The notes beneath the pieces are model-generated. The model was not told the DNA's origin, ran no database searches, and was given only the letters and a program-made list of their open reading frames with translations. A program made the translations under genes and the position numbers. DNA of 64,000 bases from Clonostachys chloroleuca (lineage: Eukaryota; Ascomycota; Sordariomycetes; Hypocreales; Bionectriaceae). Within the stretch, counting starts at the first letter, position 1; each line of letters starts with the position of its first letter. The DNA is taken from assembly GCA_037952775.1 (NCBI GenBank), contig JBANAY010000004.1:186001-250000 (forward strand), written 5' to 3'. Of the stretch, positions 38,109-49,286 are shown one piece after another.

Positions 38109-40088
38109 TTTTAAACATAGACGGGGCTGGCTGCGTTTTCCGGTACATATAATATTTTGTCATGGTGAAAGGGCAGGCAGGTATGGGCGGTATAAGTAAA
38201 GGCTTCAGGGAAACGGATCGATACAGTTTCTGCTCTTCTGTTGTGTTGTCTCTTTTCCTGTAATAGCATCTTCTTCAACTGCATGTTAATGCCAACGGAC
38301 GGTTGGCGAGGGCCATCGCTTAGACTCCAGTTCGTCTTTCCTTGCCATAACCCCATGTGTTGCTCCGTGGCTCGACGAAGCTTCGGTAACAAGTGAAGGT
38401 GGACACTCAAGGGAAAGGAGTACTGATGATGGCTGATGGAGCATTGGGAGTCAGTGAGCAGTCTCGTTGGGCACAGTCGTGTTTGCCTAAATGGTGGCAG
38501 GGCTAGGAAGCTGGGCTAACCCGGGCCAACCCGAGAAGGCCAGGGAACGTGTCAGAACTCGCACGTCATGGAGCACATATCTAAAGGCCCGCAGCGGTTG
38601 GGAGATGGGTTCGGGGGTGGTGCAGACGGAGCACATTCTCAGGGTGGTCCCAGGAGCGGTCTCGAAGGCAAAGCAGAGGCCATGGCATTCCGGTTAGCCG
38701 TGCCTGCCATCCAATCAGGGACACCTGTCGCAGATAACTCGGGAAGTCCGCAAAAAAAGTGAGGCCGCTGCCATGCCTGTTCGCGCGAGAAGGAAAATCG
38801 GCATAAACACGACCCTATTGAGAGACAGGAGCATATTGGAGACCCACTGGCCCGTCGATATCAGTATCAGACAGCGTCTAACTGATATCAAAGACGTAAT
38901 TAGGTGTTGGGCCTTTGGACCCATGTAGGCTCCTTCTATCAGCGTGGTCAAGGACCTAGGGGTGAGGAAATGGAGACTCGTGAGCGATGAGGCGCTTCGA
39001 GGACAGCAGATTCCTCTCACATCACGAGATCAGTGGGCTGTAGATGAGTGTGCTCCTGAGAAATCATGAATCGAGTGCTGATTGGGCGCTGGGCTACTGC
39101 ACAGAAGCTTGGAAGAAGGCAAAAAGAAGTTCATTGATGTTCGTTGAGGGAGGCAAAGGCTCTAATAGCCGAGCGAGGGACCAAGAAGTAGGGCCCGTTA
39201 TAGTGGATGCCGGGAGAGCTCCGATCCTCCGAGACGGCAGACCCATGCACGAAATACGGCTGCAAGAAGGGTCCCATATAAGTGTCGTGACTTTGAGATA
39301 AAAAAAAGTTTGGGCTGAGGACATCTCCGATGTGACCGAGCGGAAAGACGAGCGATCTTCGATTCTAAACCGCCTCACGGCAGCATGTTACAGGTTGAAG
39401 AAGCAGTTGGGAGGAAGGTACTGGTTATCTCAGGCCGAACGCGATTCCAGGTCTGAGGCAGCTAGCAGCCATGGACGTATTAAACGGAACCTGGGAAACA
39501 CATTGCCAGAAGCTGCAGGTAGCGGCTGTAACTGTGGCTTGGTCACAGCTAGCGCCACAGTAAATTTTTCTGTTGCAGACTCAAGTTGTGGCTCAACACC
39601 ATTGCTTACCTCGGGTAGCAGTCGGTAATTAACTGGTGATACCCGTTTTGGGTAACTAATCTTTAAATGGCCGCCACCTTTATTTACGGTGCCTGTCCTG
39701 TGCATTGCCTTTACCCTACCTACCTTGCCAATGCCATGCCATGCCATGCACGAAGCTGCCACACACCTCCTTCATGTCAAACATGGATAGGAAACCTATC
39801 TCCTTTGTTGTACTCGATCCCCACCGTGCGGTCCAGCCGCTCCAGGGCCTGGTTGGCTAGGCCCTTGCTTAGATCCCGTCACAGCTCCGAGAAGTCTTGA
39901 GCTATAAGTATGAGCCAGTGGCCTCGACCTGACCTCTGTCAGGTGGTGGCACCCATACACCCTTAGACCTGCTCTGTCGACTTCCTCGACGTTCTTTTCC
40001 AGTCGAATGCAGACGTCTTATACACTCACTCACCCGGATCTACTGTTGCAGACTTCCTATCTCTCAACATCAAGACACTTACTACAGA
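38109..40088. other. Intergenic region
   Basis: No recognisable coding frame. It contains an ATGCC pentanucleotide repeat at 39731-39750 and, toward its end, a TATAAG (about 39903) with C/T-rich sequence (39960-40085) that could be the promoter and leader of the small ORF at 40089. Confidence 0.45.
39731..39750. repeat. ATGCC pentanucleotide repeat
   Basis: Three perfect ATGCC units followed by one degenerate unit (ATGCA). Confidence 0.8.
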
Positions 40089-40361
40089 ATGCCTTCTTCG
40101 TCACTCAAGAATTGGTTCGCCCGCCACTGCACTCCTCCTCCTCCGCTCAACACGAACCCGATATGCCCGTGTCAGGCTTGCTTTTCTGGTGGTTCATGCA
40201 GTAGCTCATTCCGGTCAAAGCCCTCATCGACACCAGCCCTTCCTCAATTCCAGGAAACCGCTATGAATTCATCAGCAACTCTAGTGAGGCGTGACACCGA
40301 CACCTCATCCCTGGCGAGCTATGCAACAACAATCCAAGTCGAGGAAGCCCCACGCCAGTAG
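40089..40361 (+). CDS. Possible small Cys/Ser/Pro-rich protein, unrecognised
   Basis: A 90-codon single-exon frame beginning MPSSSLKNWFARHC. It has a Pro-rich stretch (TPPPPL), a short cysteine cluster (CPCQACFSGGSC), and a Ser/Thr-rich, mildly acidic C-terminus. No signal peptide or membrane segment is evident. In its favour: a TATAAG about 185 bp upstream, a C/T-rich leader, and an isolated position more than 1.9 kb from other genes. Against: short length and no recognised homologue. A CAG at about 40047-40049 in the leader could be an intron acceptor. I propose no function. Confidence 0.4.
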   Translation: MPSSSLKNWFARHCTPPPPLNTNPICPCQACFSGGSCSSSFRSKPSSTPALPQFQETAMNSSATLVRRDTDTSSLASYATTIQVEEAPRQ

Positions 40362-42712
40362 TCCACACCCAGGACAGCCGCTCTTGTTTGCAAGTTGGGG
40401 ACCCGGGTGAATGGAGGATGCACGAGGGAACGAGAACCAAGGGAAGAGGGGGCACGAACAGGAGGAAGCAGACACCCTAGTCACTCACATCCCCTCACTC
40501 CGTGGGAATTCCCGGAACCCCGTCTTCCCCTCATGGCGCCATCATACATGGAGGAGGGAATCATGTGAGGGAGGAAGGTCATCAAGGGCACGAAAAGGAG
40601 GGGGGCCTCCAACCCCCAAGGGAAAACAAGAATGTGGCATGTTGCATTCCAATCAGCCAACGACGGGGGTATTGTTGGTCATTCGCCGTTTTCCCCGGGG
40701 TATGGGGTAATTGAGGGGAGGGAGGGGAAGAGCAAGGAAAGGGACTTGCGAGTGTGAGTGGCTTACACCGGCGACAGCTGGCGTATGCATAGGGCTAATG
40801 ATTCATTAGCCTGCATCACCACCACAAGGATGGTGCATGGATAAGCAAGCCTAAAGTGCTGGGCGGCCTCGAGCTATTGGAGGGAATTGGGCCCATGCGG
40901 ACAAGAGGAAGGGCCTGGAAGCGAGTCTCGTTTTTACTCTTGGGCGTTTGAGAATAGAGGCCGTGGACACAGAACAAGCGACAGACGAAGGTACTTTTTA
41001 ACAGTTCCAACGTCCCTATCAAGCTAACACCGCCCAGCCGCTGGTCCTTGGATCCATATTTTTGAGTCGCAACCCAAAGTGCGATCGGCCATGCGTCCGA
41101 AACTGTTGTTTATGGGGCGAGATTGGGCCAGGAGCCACTAAAACCGCTCTCTCCAACGGCTGCAGAACTGAGGCCTCAGTGGGCACCTCCAGGGACCGGA
41201 GAGCTTATTTTGACTCGCACGAGCTCCTAGCTGTCCGCACTGTATTATACATCCATTGGCACATTGAGCACATACATTGTACATCGCAGTTATACCTTGA
41301 AGATTCCCATATACGCGATACAAAACATCAGCGCCTTGAAGGCCTAGAAATATATGTCAACGTCGTGGCCGCATGTTATAAACAAGCGAAGAGGATATGG
41401 TTGAGCTTCTTCATACCGCCAGCGTCGGTAGAAGAGGGTGTTTGACCTTTGCACATATGAGTCCTTTAAGCTCAACGATAAGCCGAATGTGTACACCTTC
41501 TCGAGCCTTATTGGCAGATGGGTAGGTTACAGCACATAGACAAGAGATTCCATGGAACCCTAATTAAGCTTATATATCTTCAGGGTAATCCGCGTATCTG
41601 AGCGGGGGTCGGCATATGAAATATAGCGAATGAATTCAGTCTAGCCCATCCATGTGTTGTTGACGCTCGCCGCGTTGGAAGCAACCATATAAACAGCACA
41701 TCAACTATCCAGTCTCCCTATGGGCAGGCTTGCAGTACTGAGAATGCTTAGCATAATGATACACTCCGCTGGTGAGGGGAAAAAGAAAAAAGAATGATTG
41801 AAAGAGCTAGAATCCCACAAGAAAGGAAGAAAGAAAGAAAAGAAATGGAGCCCCATGGATTGCCATCTGCAGCCCTTTTCTCAAGGTAGACGACACCCTA
41901 ACTTTGGTGGTCTAACAAGAATTCCATACCCCATGTAGGGGTTAACACCAAACTTACCACAATCCGTGATTCTTAAGTGCTATTATTCACTACATGCTAT
42001 AAACAATGATGCTTATTGATTTTTGCATTTAGACTGTCGGAGACTACTCAGCAGCGCGCAGTTCATCCCGTACACCCAAAAGCAGCATTGTTCCGGCCAA
42101 TCGCGGAATACATATTAGATTGCGGCTCTCGCTCTACCTTTAGAATGGAGTGTATTCATGTGGGGGTTCAAGTCCGACCGCGTGAACAAGATCACATCCT
42201 GGCCCTAGCCCGCTCTTAAGAGACTGTAGGTAAGGTATCGTCATTGCTGTTATTTTAGTGTTCGTACTGTCACCAACTACTTGCCGAGCACACTGGAGCA
42301 ATCGCTCACCGACCCGTCAGTCCACAAACCCACCTATGATTGCTTTTCGACAGGCGTTTGAGTATCTGCTCAGGTATGCACCGCACAGACCAAACAGGTA
42401 AGAAATACTTGGCGGGGTGTGATGGAGGCTGCTAAGAAAAGCGCCACTTGACGCATGCTGGAGCGTCTCAGCACGATGTCGCCCCATGATTGGGGCTTAT
42501 CGATAAGCAGACGGTCGTGTGCCGCCGCCCACCTCCACGGCAAGGACCCATGAATCAATGACGAGCCAGATGCCGATAGCAAATGGACCGTCTTCGCACA
42601 CATTCCTAATCACTCAAACGCCTCGCACAAATAATTGAAAACAGCGCGCCAGGTCCCGCGCCTCGTTCCGCATCTCTATCATCTACGCGCGTCCATCGCA
42701 GGATACCTCACC
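40362..42712. other. Intergenic region
   Basis: Only short, unrecognisable open frames. Around 41780-41850 the plus strand is A/G-rich (AAAGAAAGAAA type). A GGTTCAAGTCC sequence at 42164-42174 resembles a tRNA B-box but lacks a matching acceptor stem (see rejected items). Confidence 0.45.
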
Positions 42713-43538
42713 ATGGGCGCAAATGGGAGCAAAGTCACCGCCCAGGACAAGTGAGTGCGACTGGCCCGGGGGGGGCTCTGAGACAACTCAGGATGCCACC
42801 AAGACTGTCCCCCTTGCCTTCTCTATCTACTTGCTTCCGTTTTCTGACACTTAATAGGGCGATCCTGGACATGAAGAATCAGCGCGACAAATTACATCAA
42901 TACCAACGGCGCATCACCGTATTGACCGATAAGGAGACGGACATTGCTAGGGAGATGCTCGCCAAGGGCGATAAAGAGCGCGCTCTTTTGGCTCTACGGC
43001 GCAAGAAATACCAACAAAGCCTGCTTTCCCAGACGGACTCGCAACTCGAGCAGCTAGAAAAGCTGACATCCAACGTTGAGTTTGCGCTCATCCAGAAAGA
43101 TGTGTTATTCGGCCTGCAACAGGGCACCAGGGTGCTTAACGATATTCACAAGGAGATGGGTGGCATAGAGAATGTGGAAAAGCTCATGGGCGAAAGCGCC
43201 GACGCCATCGCATATCAACAGGTACGGCTCCGCATTGGAATCTCCTCAGACATAGGTCAACCTCCCCAAGGCTTGAAGACTAATATGTTTGGTCTTTCCA
43301 CTGTATACAGGAAATTAGCGATATGCTCGGCGGTCGCATATCTGCACATGACGAGGATGAGGTAGAAGAAGAACTAGAAGCTCTCGAGAGAGAAGTGACG
43401 GGCAAAATATCACAAAAACTCCCAGCGGGCCCCGAAACGACCCTGCCGGATCTCCAACCCGTACCGAATCACGAGCCAGTTCATTCTGCGGCTGAGCAAC
43501 CGCAAAAGCAGAAACTTGAGGCGATCCCGGCATCTTGA
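42713..43538 (+). CDS. VPS20: ESCRT-III subunit Vps20 (CHMP6)
   Basis: Nucleates ESCRT-III filaments on endosomes for multivesicular-body sorting, linking ESCRT-II to Snf7. Three exons (42713-42750, 42858-43221, 43311-43538) give 209 aa. The protein begins MGANGSK, an N-myristoylation signal with Gly2, which is characteristic of Vps20 and places it on the endosomal membrane. A basic, helical Snf7-type core follows (AILDMKNQRDKLHQYQRRI, REMLAKGDKERALLALRRKKYQ). An acidic region comes next (DEDEVEEELEALEREV), which in the family contains the MIT-interacting/autoinhibitory helix. The extreme C-terminus is Pro/Gln-rich. The start is confirmed by the myristoylation motif and by the phase-2 splice that joins it to the core. 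Confidence 0.9.
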
Positions 43539-43931
43539 GATATCCATATTCGGATTTCCGTTTCCTGTTTACATGCACGGAGCTTGTCCAACATTGCCTG
43601 ATGATGATAACGAGTTCGGTCCATCATGATCATTACTGTAGTGGCGTTAAGGTATGCATATTTCTCGAGTTACTTTAGATATGTCTATTCTACTTTCCCT
43701 GCGTCTGGGTAGGTGACTGCTCAAGGAGCAACCTCTGCTTTTATAATACAACCCATTGGTGGAAGGCTCCTTCCAAGGTATTAAACTTAATCATTGTGTG
43801 TTCCTGGCCGGAGGCGAGTACAAAGGCGGTGTATTCTATCCTCATTGCAAACTGGTCGTCTTTTGCGTTCCTTCGACATTGTTTCATGATCATATTTCAG
43901 CAAAGTTGTTTGATTTCTTATCCCGTTGGTC

Positions 43932-44990
43932 ATGGACAACACAATCACCCCGCGCCTTGCTGACCCAGCTATTATTGCAACTGCCGGGCTGAAGCCGGAC
44001 CAAACGGTCTACATGTACCCCCTTAAACAACCGGGATATCAAGATTCATTTGAGTTATTTGCCAACTTTTGGGAGGGCCGCGTTGGTCTCCTGGTCAAGA
44101 CAGGCTTCGGGCGACACGCGGAAGCCAAGTTCAGAGGTATCTGGCGCTGAGAGCTCCGACTCCATCCATATTCGATGAAGGAAATGTAGATACGACGTCT
44201 ATCCAACTCGCCCTCGTTTGCTGATCCAACAAATACTCTTTCGGTAGGAGAGAATGAATCGCTAATCGCCATCAATAACGCCCTCAGAGGGTTTGCCCCC
44301 TACTCATTCGGCTACGGCCACATGGCAGGAGACGAGGACGAATTCTTCATCATAACCGAACTCTTGAATGTGGTGTTGGACGGTCCACCTGCTACACTTG
44401 GCCGAAGACTTAGCAGAATGCACTCCCGGCCGGCTCCAATCCACCCAGTCTTCGAGAGACCTGCATATGGGTTTCCGGTAACCACCTTCTGCGGCGAGAT
44501 ACCACAGGATAATACATGGAAAGCCTCATGGCCCCGATTTTACGTGGAGAATCGCCTCCGCCCGATTTGCCGTCGTATTCAACGGCCAAGGAAGCGCGAT
44601 TCCGAGCTTGAACAACAACTCGAAAGGGTGATCAAGGACGTGGTGCCAGAATTATTTGGAAGAATGCACCCTAAAGCTCTTGCTCCCTCGCTATTCCACG
44701 GGAACCTCTTATACTCGAGACGTTCTCGACGTCAATTCTTTTCTTTAGATAACGATGTTGAGGAAGAGGTCGTCCTTGGGCCTGCATGTTCCTACGAACA
44801 CAGGGAATACGAGCTAGGCGCGGCGAGGGTGTATGGATTCCCAACTGTGTTCTTTGAGGAATATCACAATCACTCGCCCAGGAACGATCCCAAGGAGGAC
44901 TGGCATTGGAGAGTGCTGCTCTACGAATTGTATGGACTCTTTCAATTACCCTCTATTGTGGACCTATCAGTCTACCTCGACAACTTCTGA
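43932..44990 (+). CDS. Fructosamine-kinase-family protein with substituted catalytic residues (probable pseudokinase)
   Basis: Exon 1 (43932-44136) and exon 2 (44248-44990) give an uninterrupted 315-aa protein. The intron (GTATCT...GGTAG) is supported because it joins VKTGFGRHAEAKFRG to ENESLIAI, the two halves of a block conserved in fructosamine/ribulosamine-3-kinases. Further family landmarks are GFPVTTFCGEIPQDNTW (usual: TT..G..PQDNTW), the catalytic loop position HGNLLYS, and YEHREYELGAARV. The family normally has HGD in the catalytic loop and an Asp before PA in the metal site. Here the Asp is replaced by Asn221 and by Gly246 respectively, while the beta-3 Lys (LLVKTG) remains. The protein is therefore unlikely to deglycate proteins as its relatives do. 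The intact frame argues against a simple pseudogene. Its neighbour is the divergent AAA ATPase at 45820. Confidence 0.75.
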
Positions 44991-45819
44991 TTAAATAATG
45001 GCATATAGATATCACCGTCTCGTTGTTTACGCCACATAGGGACCTGGCTATCGCGATCCAGCCATGTCCATCATAAGGATGCTCCTAATCAAGTTTTGCA
45101 CTCCCAATTAGGCGGGCATGAAACATTCGTATATAGAATACAAAAATATGATTATTGTTGTCAAATACGCAGAATAAGAACACAGGAGCCACGACCGAAA
45201 GAGACTGTAAAACCAGGAGGTTACCTCATCTCTTAGTCCATGCATGATGGTATTGAGTAGCGATAAGAAGCTCCTAGGTTCGAGGTGCGCAGAAAATAAG
45301 TTTAAACTAGTAAAATGAACGAATTTCACCCAAAGGAAGATAATGGAAATGCAAATACGAACTGGAAATGTGTTCATATCTTCGAAATACGTAAGAGAAA
45401 TCTGAGTAAAAAATTAGACATAGCAATGGAAGATACTAAGTGGATGAAATTAAACATGGCACACCAAAACGCTTTTACGGCAGGGACCTCACTTTTTCCT
45501 AAACACAATAACAAGAGAATAATAAACTATTCTATGATGTTTAGCTTGATACTGCATTTAATACTAGGTTGATTCTTCTGATATTGTGTTGAAATTCAAC
45601 GGTGAACTGTCTCGTCAACACTATATAATAAGAAAGCTAAGGTTCCTTTTAGAAGAGAAGCCAATTCTGGTTCCACAATTCTAGCTCTTATTATTGGCCA
45701 ACACATCCGTTATCGATAGGTATGGTGGGGGTGACATACTGCAGCGATTCAAGGTCGCAATCTTCACTTTAAAAAAAAAAAAAAGATAAAAACGACACGG
45801 CAAAAGGTCATTGCCCGCC
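44991..45819. other. AT-rich spacer upstream of the AAA ATPase
   Basis: Clearly more AT-rich than the flanking coding DNA, especially 45110-45620, and contains only short frames. A run of 14 A (45771-45784) ends 35 bp before the ATPase start codon; poly(dA:dT) tracts of this kind exclude nucleosomes in fungal promoters. Confidence 0.6.
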
Positions 45820-47991
45820 ATGGCACCCGCCGTAAGCCTCCGACAGGGCTTGGATCATGATGTCTACCAACTCATCAAGATCCTCGAAGAGAAGTCGAAT
45901 GACGGAAAGCCCTTCAGATCAGTCACCCACGCCTACGAGGCCGTCAAACGGTCCAACTCGTCGCTGAGTCGCAAGAAAAAGCAGGTCCTGAACGACTCAA
46001 TTGACCGCGCGCTGCAGGTCAGGAAGCAGGAGCTACGGGAGGACTCGTCGGACTCGGAGGCAGCCCTCGAGGAAGCCGACGACGAGATTAGTAAACTCGA
46101 GGACCAGCGATTCCAGCTCAATCGCCAGATGACCAAGCTCTGGAATACGAATACAAGCTCCTCGGGCTCGCATGCGTCGAAGAAGCGCCGGATACAGGCC
46201 GAGGACGGGGACCAAAAGGCTTCACAGAGCGCTGGGGAAAATGGAGAGACGCCTACCTCTCGTGCCAATGGCGCTGCGAACGATGAGAGCGTGTCGGAGC
46301 TGACGCACAAGACGCCCTCTCAGAAGAAGACGCCAAGACCTATCCGCTACAAGGTAGAGCACGTATCAGAGCCAGTTCGATTGGGAGGCCTTGACCGAAT
46401 TCGAGATGGTTTACTACTTCAGCTGGAGTCGATGCTGAAGGGTGAGCATATCTGGGGACCTAAAGAATTGGAGCAGATTCCCGGAATACTTGTTTCAGGA
46501 CCAACAGGCGTGGGAAAGACATCCCTCGTACGGTTGATAGCTTCGCAGCTCGAGGTACCGATCGTATCCGCAGCCGAATGCTTCGACAACCAGGAGCGGA
46601 TGGAGAAGAGCTTTACAGAGGCCGTGGACGAGGCCATGCGGCTGGCTCCGTGCATAATGCTCGTCGACGACCTTGATCACTATGCTTCAAAGCCGGGCAG
46701 CGCCAAGCACGGCGACAGCCACATGCAAATGGTCAAGCTTTTCCAGCGGCAGGTGGAGAGGATGCGCAAAGAGTCTCCCAGCCATCGCCCCGTAGTTCTT
46801 ATGGCGACAACGTCAAATATCACCGATCTACATTCAGAGATGACCAAGTGCGGCTGGTTCGAACAAACCATCTCAATCAAGGTCCCCGATGCCGCAGCGC
46901 GCAGGGAAATATTCAACGCAGTGTTACCAAATTCAGATACCCTCCACGAGATTGACGTTGAGAAGCTGGTAAAGTACACAAATGGCTACGTGGGTAGCGA
47001 TATCAAGGCACTTATTCGTGGCGCTGCACAGCGACTCGCTACTCGAATCATTCAGATCAAGGATGAGAACAGCGTTTCGGACGGGGATGTGGCCATGGCA
47101 AGCAATGAGGGAGCTAGCTCTCGTCTTACAATGGAGGATTTCCTTCTCACAATTGAAGAATTCACGCCCTCGCTCCGAAAAGAGGGATTCACCGCCATCC
47201 CCAATGTCAGCTGGGACCAAGTAGGCGCCCTCAAACAAGCACGCAAGCAACTCACCACATCAATCATCGGACCCATCAAAGACCCGGAAAAGTATCTGAA
47301 CTGGGGTATCAAAAAGCCGTCCGGCGTGATTCTATGGGGACCGCCAGGTTGCGGAAAGACGTTGATCGCTCAGGCCGTCGCCAACGAAGCCCAGGCCAGT
47401 TTCATCCTCATCAGCGGGCCGGAGCTTCTCAACAAGTACGTGGGCGAGTCCGAGCGAGCGGTAAGAGAGCTCTTCGAGCGTGCGCGCCTGTCCGCCCCGT
47501 GCATCCTCTTCTTCGATGAGATAGACTCGCTGGTGAGCCGCAGAGAAGGCTCCTCCTCCGAGTCGGGCGTCCGGGTGGTCAACGCCCTCCTGACCGAGCT
47601 GGACGGTGCCCGCGGCCGAAAGGGCGTGTACGTCATTGGCACCACCAATCGCCTCGACATGATTGACGAGGCGATGCTTCGTCCCGGACGTCTGAACAAG
47701 CACATCTACGTCGGCCTTCCAGACGCAGACGAGCGGGTGGATATTCTCGAAACGATCGTGAGGTCCAGCCGGCCAAACACCTCACAGGCCGAGCTTGATT
47801 ATCTAGCAAAGGTGGCACGGGACGCCCGATCTTCCAGTTTCAGCGGTGCCGACTTGCACGCGCTATTCGTCGAGGCGGCCGAGCATGGATTAAGCCGTTC
47901 CTATGTGGATAATGTGCTACAGTTTACCGAGGAGGACTGGGAATATGCGCTCAATAACACAAAACCAAGCGTGCAGAACCCAATAACGTGA
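45820..47991 (+). CDS. Rix7/NVL-like tandem AAA ATPase with divergent first ATPase domain
   Basis: Intronless, 723 aa; the start is ATG 45820 in a strong context (CCGCCATGG). The N-terminal domain (LDHDVYQLIKILEE...KRSNSSLSRKKKQVLNDSIDR) matches the N-domain of Rix7/NVL, the nucle(ol)ar ATPase that strips factors from pre-60S ribosomes. An acidic, then basic linker (KKRRIQ, a likely nuclear signal) follows. The second AAA domain is canonical: Walker A GPPGCGKT at 507-514, Walker B FFDEID with Glu567, and pore region LLNKYVGESERAVRELF. The first AAA domain is unusual. Its Walker A is GPTGVGKT (227-234). Its Walker B reads LVDDLD (283-286), with Asp284 in place of the catalytic Glu. The usual RPGRFD arginine-finger segment reads CGWFEQ. 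It may be a fast-evolving Rix7 orthologue or a paralogue; sequence here cannot decide. Confidence 0.8.
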   Translation: MAPAVSLRQGLDHDVYQLIKILEEKSNDGKPFRSVTHAYEAVKRSNSSLSRKKKQVLNDSIDRALQVRKQELREDSSDSEAALEEADDEISKLEDQRFQLNRQMTKLWNTNTSSSGSHASKKRRIQAEDGDQKASQSAGENGETPTSRANGAANDESVSELTHKTPSQKKTPRPIRYKVEHVSEPVRLGGLDRIRDGLLLQLESMLKGEHIWGPKELEQIPGILVSGPTGVGKTSLVRLIASQLEVPIVSAAECFDNQERMEKSFTEAVDEAMRLAPCIMLVDDLDHYASKPGSAKHGDSHMQMVKLFQRQVERMRKESPSHRPVVLMATTSNITDLHSEMTKCGWFEQTISIKVPDAAARREIFNAVLPNSDTLHEIDVEKLVKYTNGYVGSDIKALIRGAAQRLATRIIQIKDENSVSDGDVAMASNEGASSRLTMEDFLLTIEEFTPSLRKEGFTAIPNVSWDQVGALKQARKQLTTSIIGPIKDPEKYLNWGIKKPSGVILWGPPGCGKTLIAQAVANEAQASFILISGPELLNKYVGESERAVRELFERARLSAPCILFFDEIDSLVSRREGSSSESGVRVVNALLTELDGARGRKGVYVIGTTNRLDMIDEAMLRPGRLNKHIYVGLPDADERVDILETIVRSSRPNTSQAELDYLAKVARDARSSSFSGADLHALFVEAAEHGLSRSYVDNVLQFTEEDWEYALNNTKPSVQNPIT

Positions 47992-48407
47992 ACAATAATG
48001 AACAATAGACAAGAATAAGACATCATACATAAACACAATAATAGAGCAAAAATAGAGAAGAATTGATCACAATAACTCAGCACACTACCACTTGAACTGG
48101 GCTTAGTGAAAGGAATCACGATTAGATTGGATACATGCGAGCAAGAGATAATAAAGACGTCTTTATAGCATAATACACCAGCCCTCTATCCCCGGGCCTG
48201 TCTAATCAATTCAAAAGCCATAGCCAATTCAACGGCCACAGCAAACTGTCTGGGTGATAGTTGCCAAAGAGGAGTTTTATGGGGTACATACACCGTTCAG
48301 GTGCTCCGACGAATCGGTCTCAAAAAAGTCTATCATACACGTTCGCCACAGTCACCAGTCTATCCGTAGCTTTTTTCTAAATCATCACCCTGTGTCGTCG
48401 TAGCCAC

Positions 48408-49286
48408 TTATTTAGTGGACTCCTTGAGGTAACTAGAAGGTAGATATGTTAGCTCGACTGCACCATCTCATACTCAACCTCCGCACCGATCACACAAAAT
48501 TGCCGAGGAGCTCCGGAGAAGGGATGTACTCCAATACACTCCAGGGCTCAATGTGCTAGAAGTAGGGGATTGGTCGTGCAACTTCCTTGGCTGGGGGTTA
48601 ACTTACGCAATCAGGTCGTTCCTGTCCTTCTCCTTCTTGAGACCACCGAAGGCCATCTTGGTGCCGGGGAGGTACTTCTTGGGGTTCTCGAGGTAGGCGA
48701 AGAGGGTCTTCTCGTCCCAGGTGATGCCGGCCTGCTTGTTGGCGTCGGTGTAGCTGTAGCCAGCGACGGAACCGGTCTGGCGACCGAAGAGGCCGTGCAG
48801 GAGAGGGCCGATCTTGTTGCCGCCGTCCTTCTCGACGGTGTGGCACTGGGCACAACGGGTCTTGAAGAGGTTGGCACCCTTCTTAGCGTCACCTAGAAAG
48901 CACATGTTAGCCAACTCACGTGCGAGGGCCGAGGGAGGCGAATTCTCGAGAGGTGTGCCAACGGTGTTCGCAGAATGGTCATCGTCGAGGCTCCATCCAG
49001 CGCTGTGGTGGGCAGGAGAGCGGTGGGAATAGCCAACACACTATTCACAGCAGCATGTAAGATTCCTGGACCAGGGGAAAATGGCGCAGACCGACAGCAC
49101 GCTGAGAAGCGACGGCTAGGCCAAGGAAGTCCGCCCAAGACAGATTTCCCGCATCGCATCATTCCTCGGGACCAGAGCCCACGCTGCAGCGAGCCCCCAG
49201 AGCGCTGGATGAGCCTCAATGGCATTCTGAACACGGGCCGGCTCACGCCCCTCGGGTGTAACCGTATTGAACTTACCGCCAGCCAT
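48408..49286 (-). CDS. CYC1: Cytochrome c
   Basis: Soluble electron carrier of the mitochondrial intermembrane space between complexes III and IV. Three exons on the minus strand (49286-49277, 48892-48607, 48432-48408) give 106 aa, close to the usual 107-109. Exon 1 holds only ten coding bases (MAG plus one base) and is followed by a 384-bp intron. Exon 2 carries the haem attachment site CAQCH with the axial His, the [13 protein letters not shown] block, and the axial Met in GTKMAFGGL. Exon 3 encodes the final AYLKESTK. There is no cleavable presequence, as expected. The gene shares its upstream region with the divergently transcribed mitochondrial gene at 49814 and converges on the AAA ATPase. 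Confidence 0.96.

Noticed and set aside
42110..42185. tRNA-like B-box (GGTTCAAGTCC at 42164-42174)
   Set aside because: The flanking bases do not form a T-stem of five pairs and no matching 5' acceptor strand or A-box lies at the right distance.
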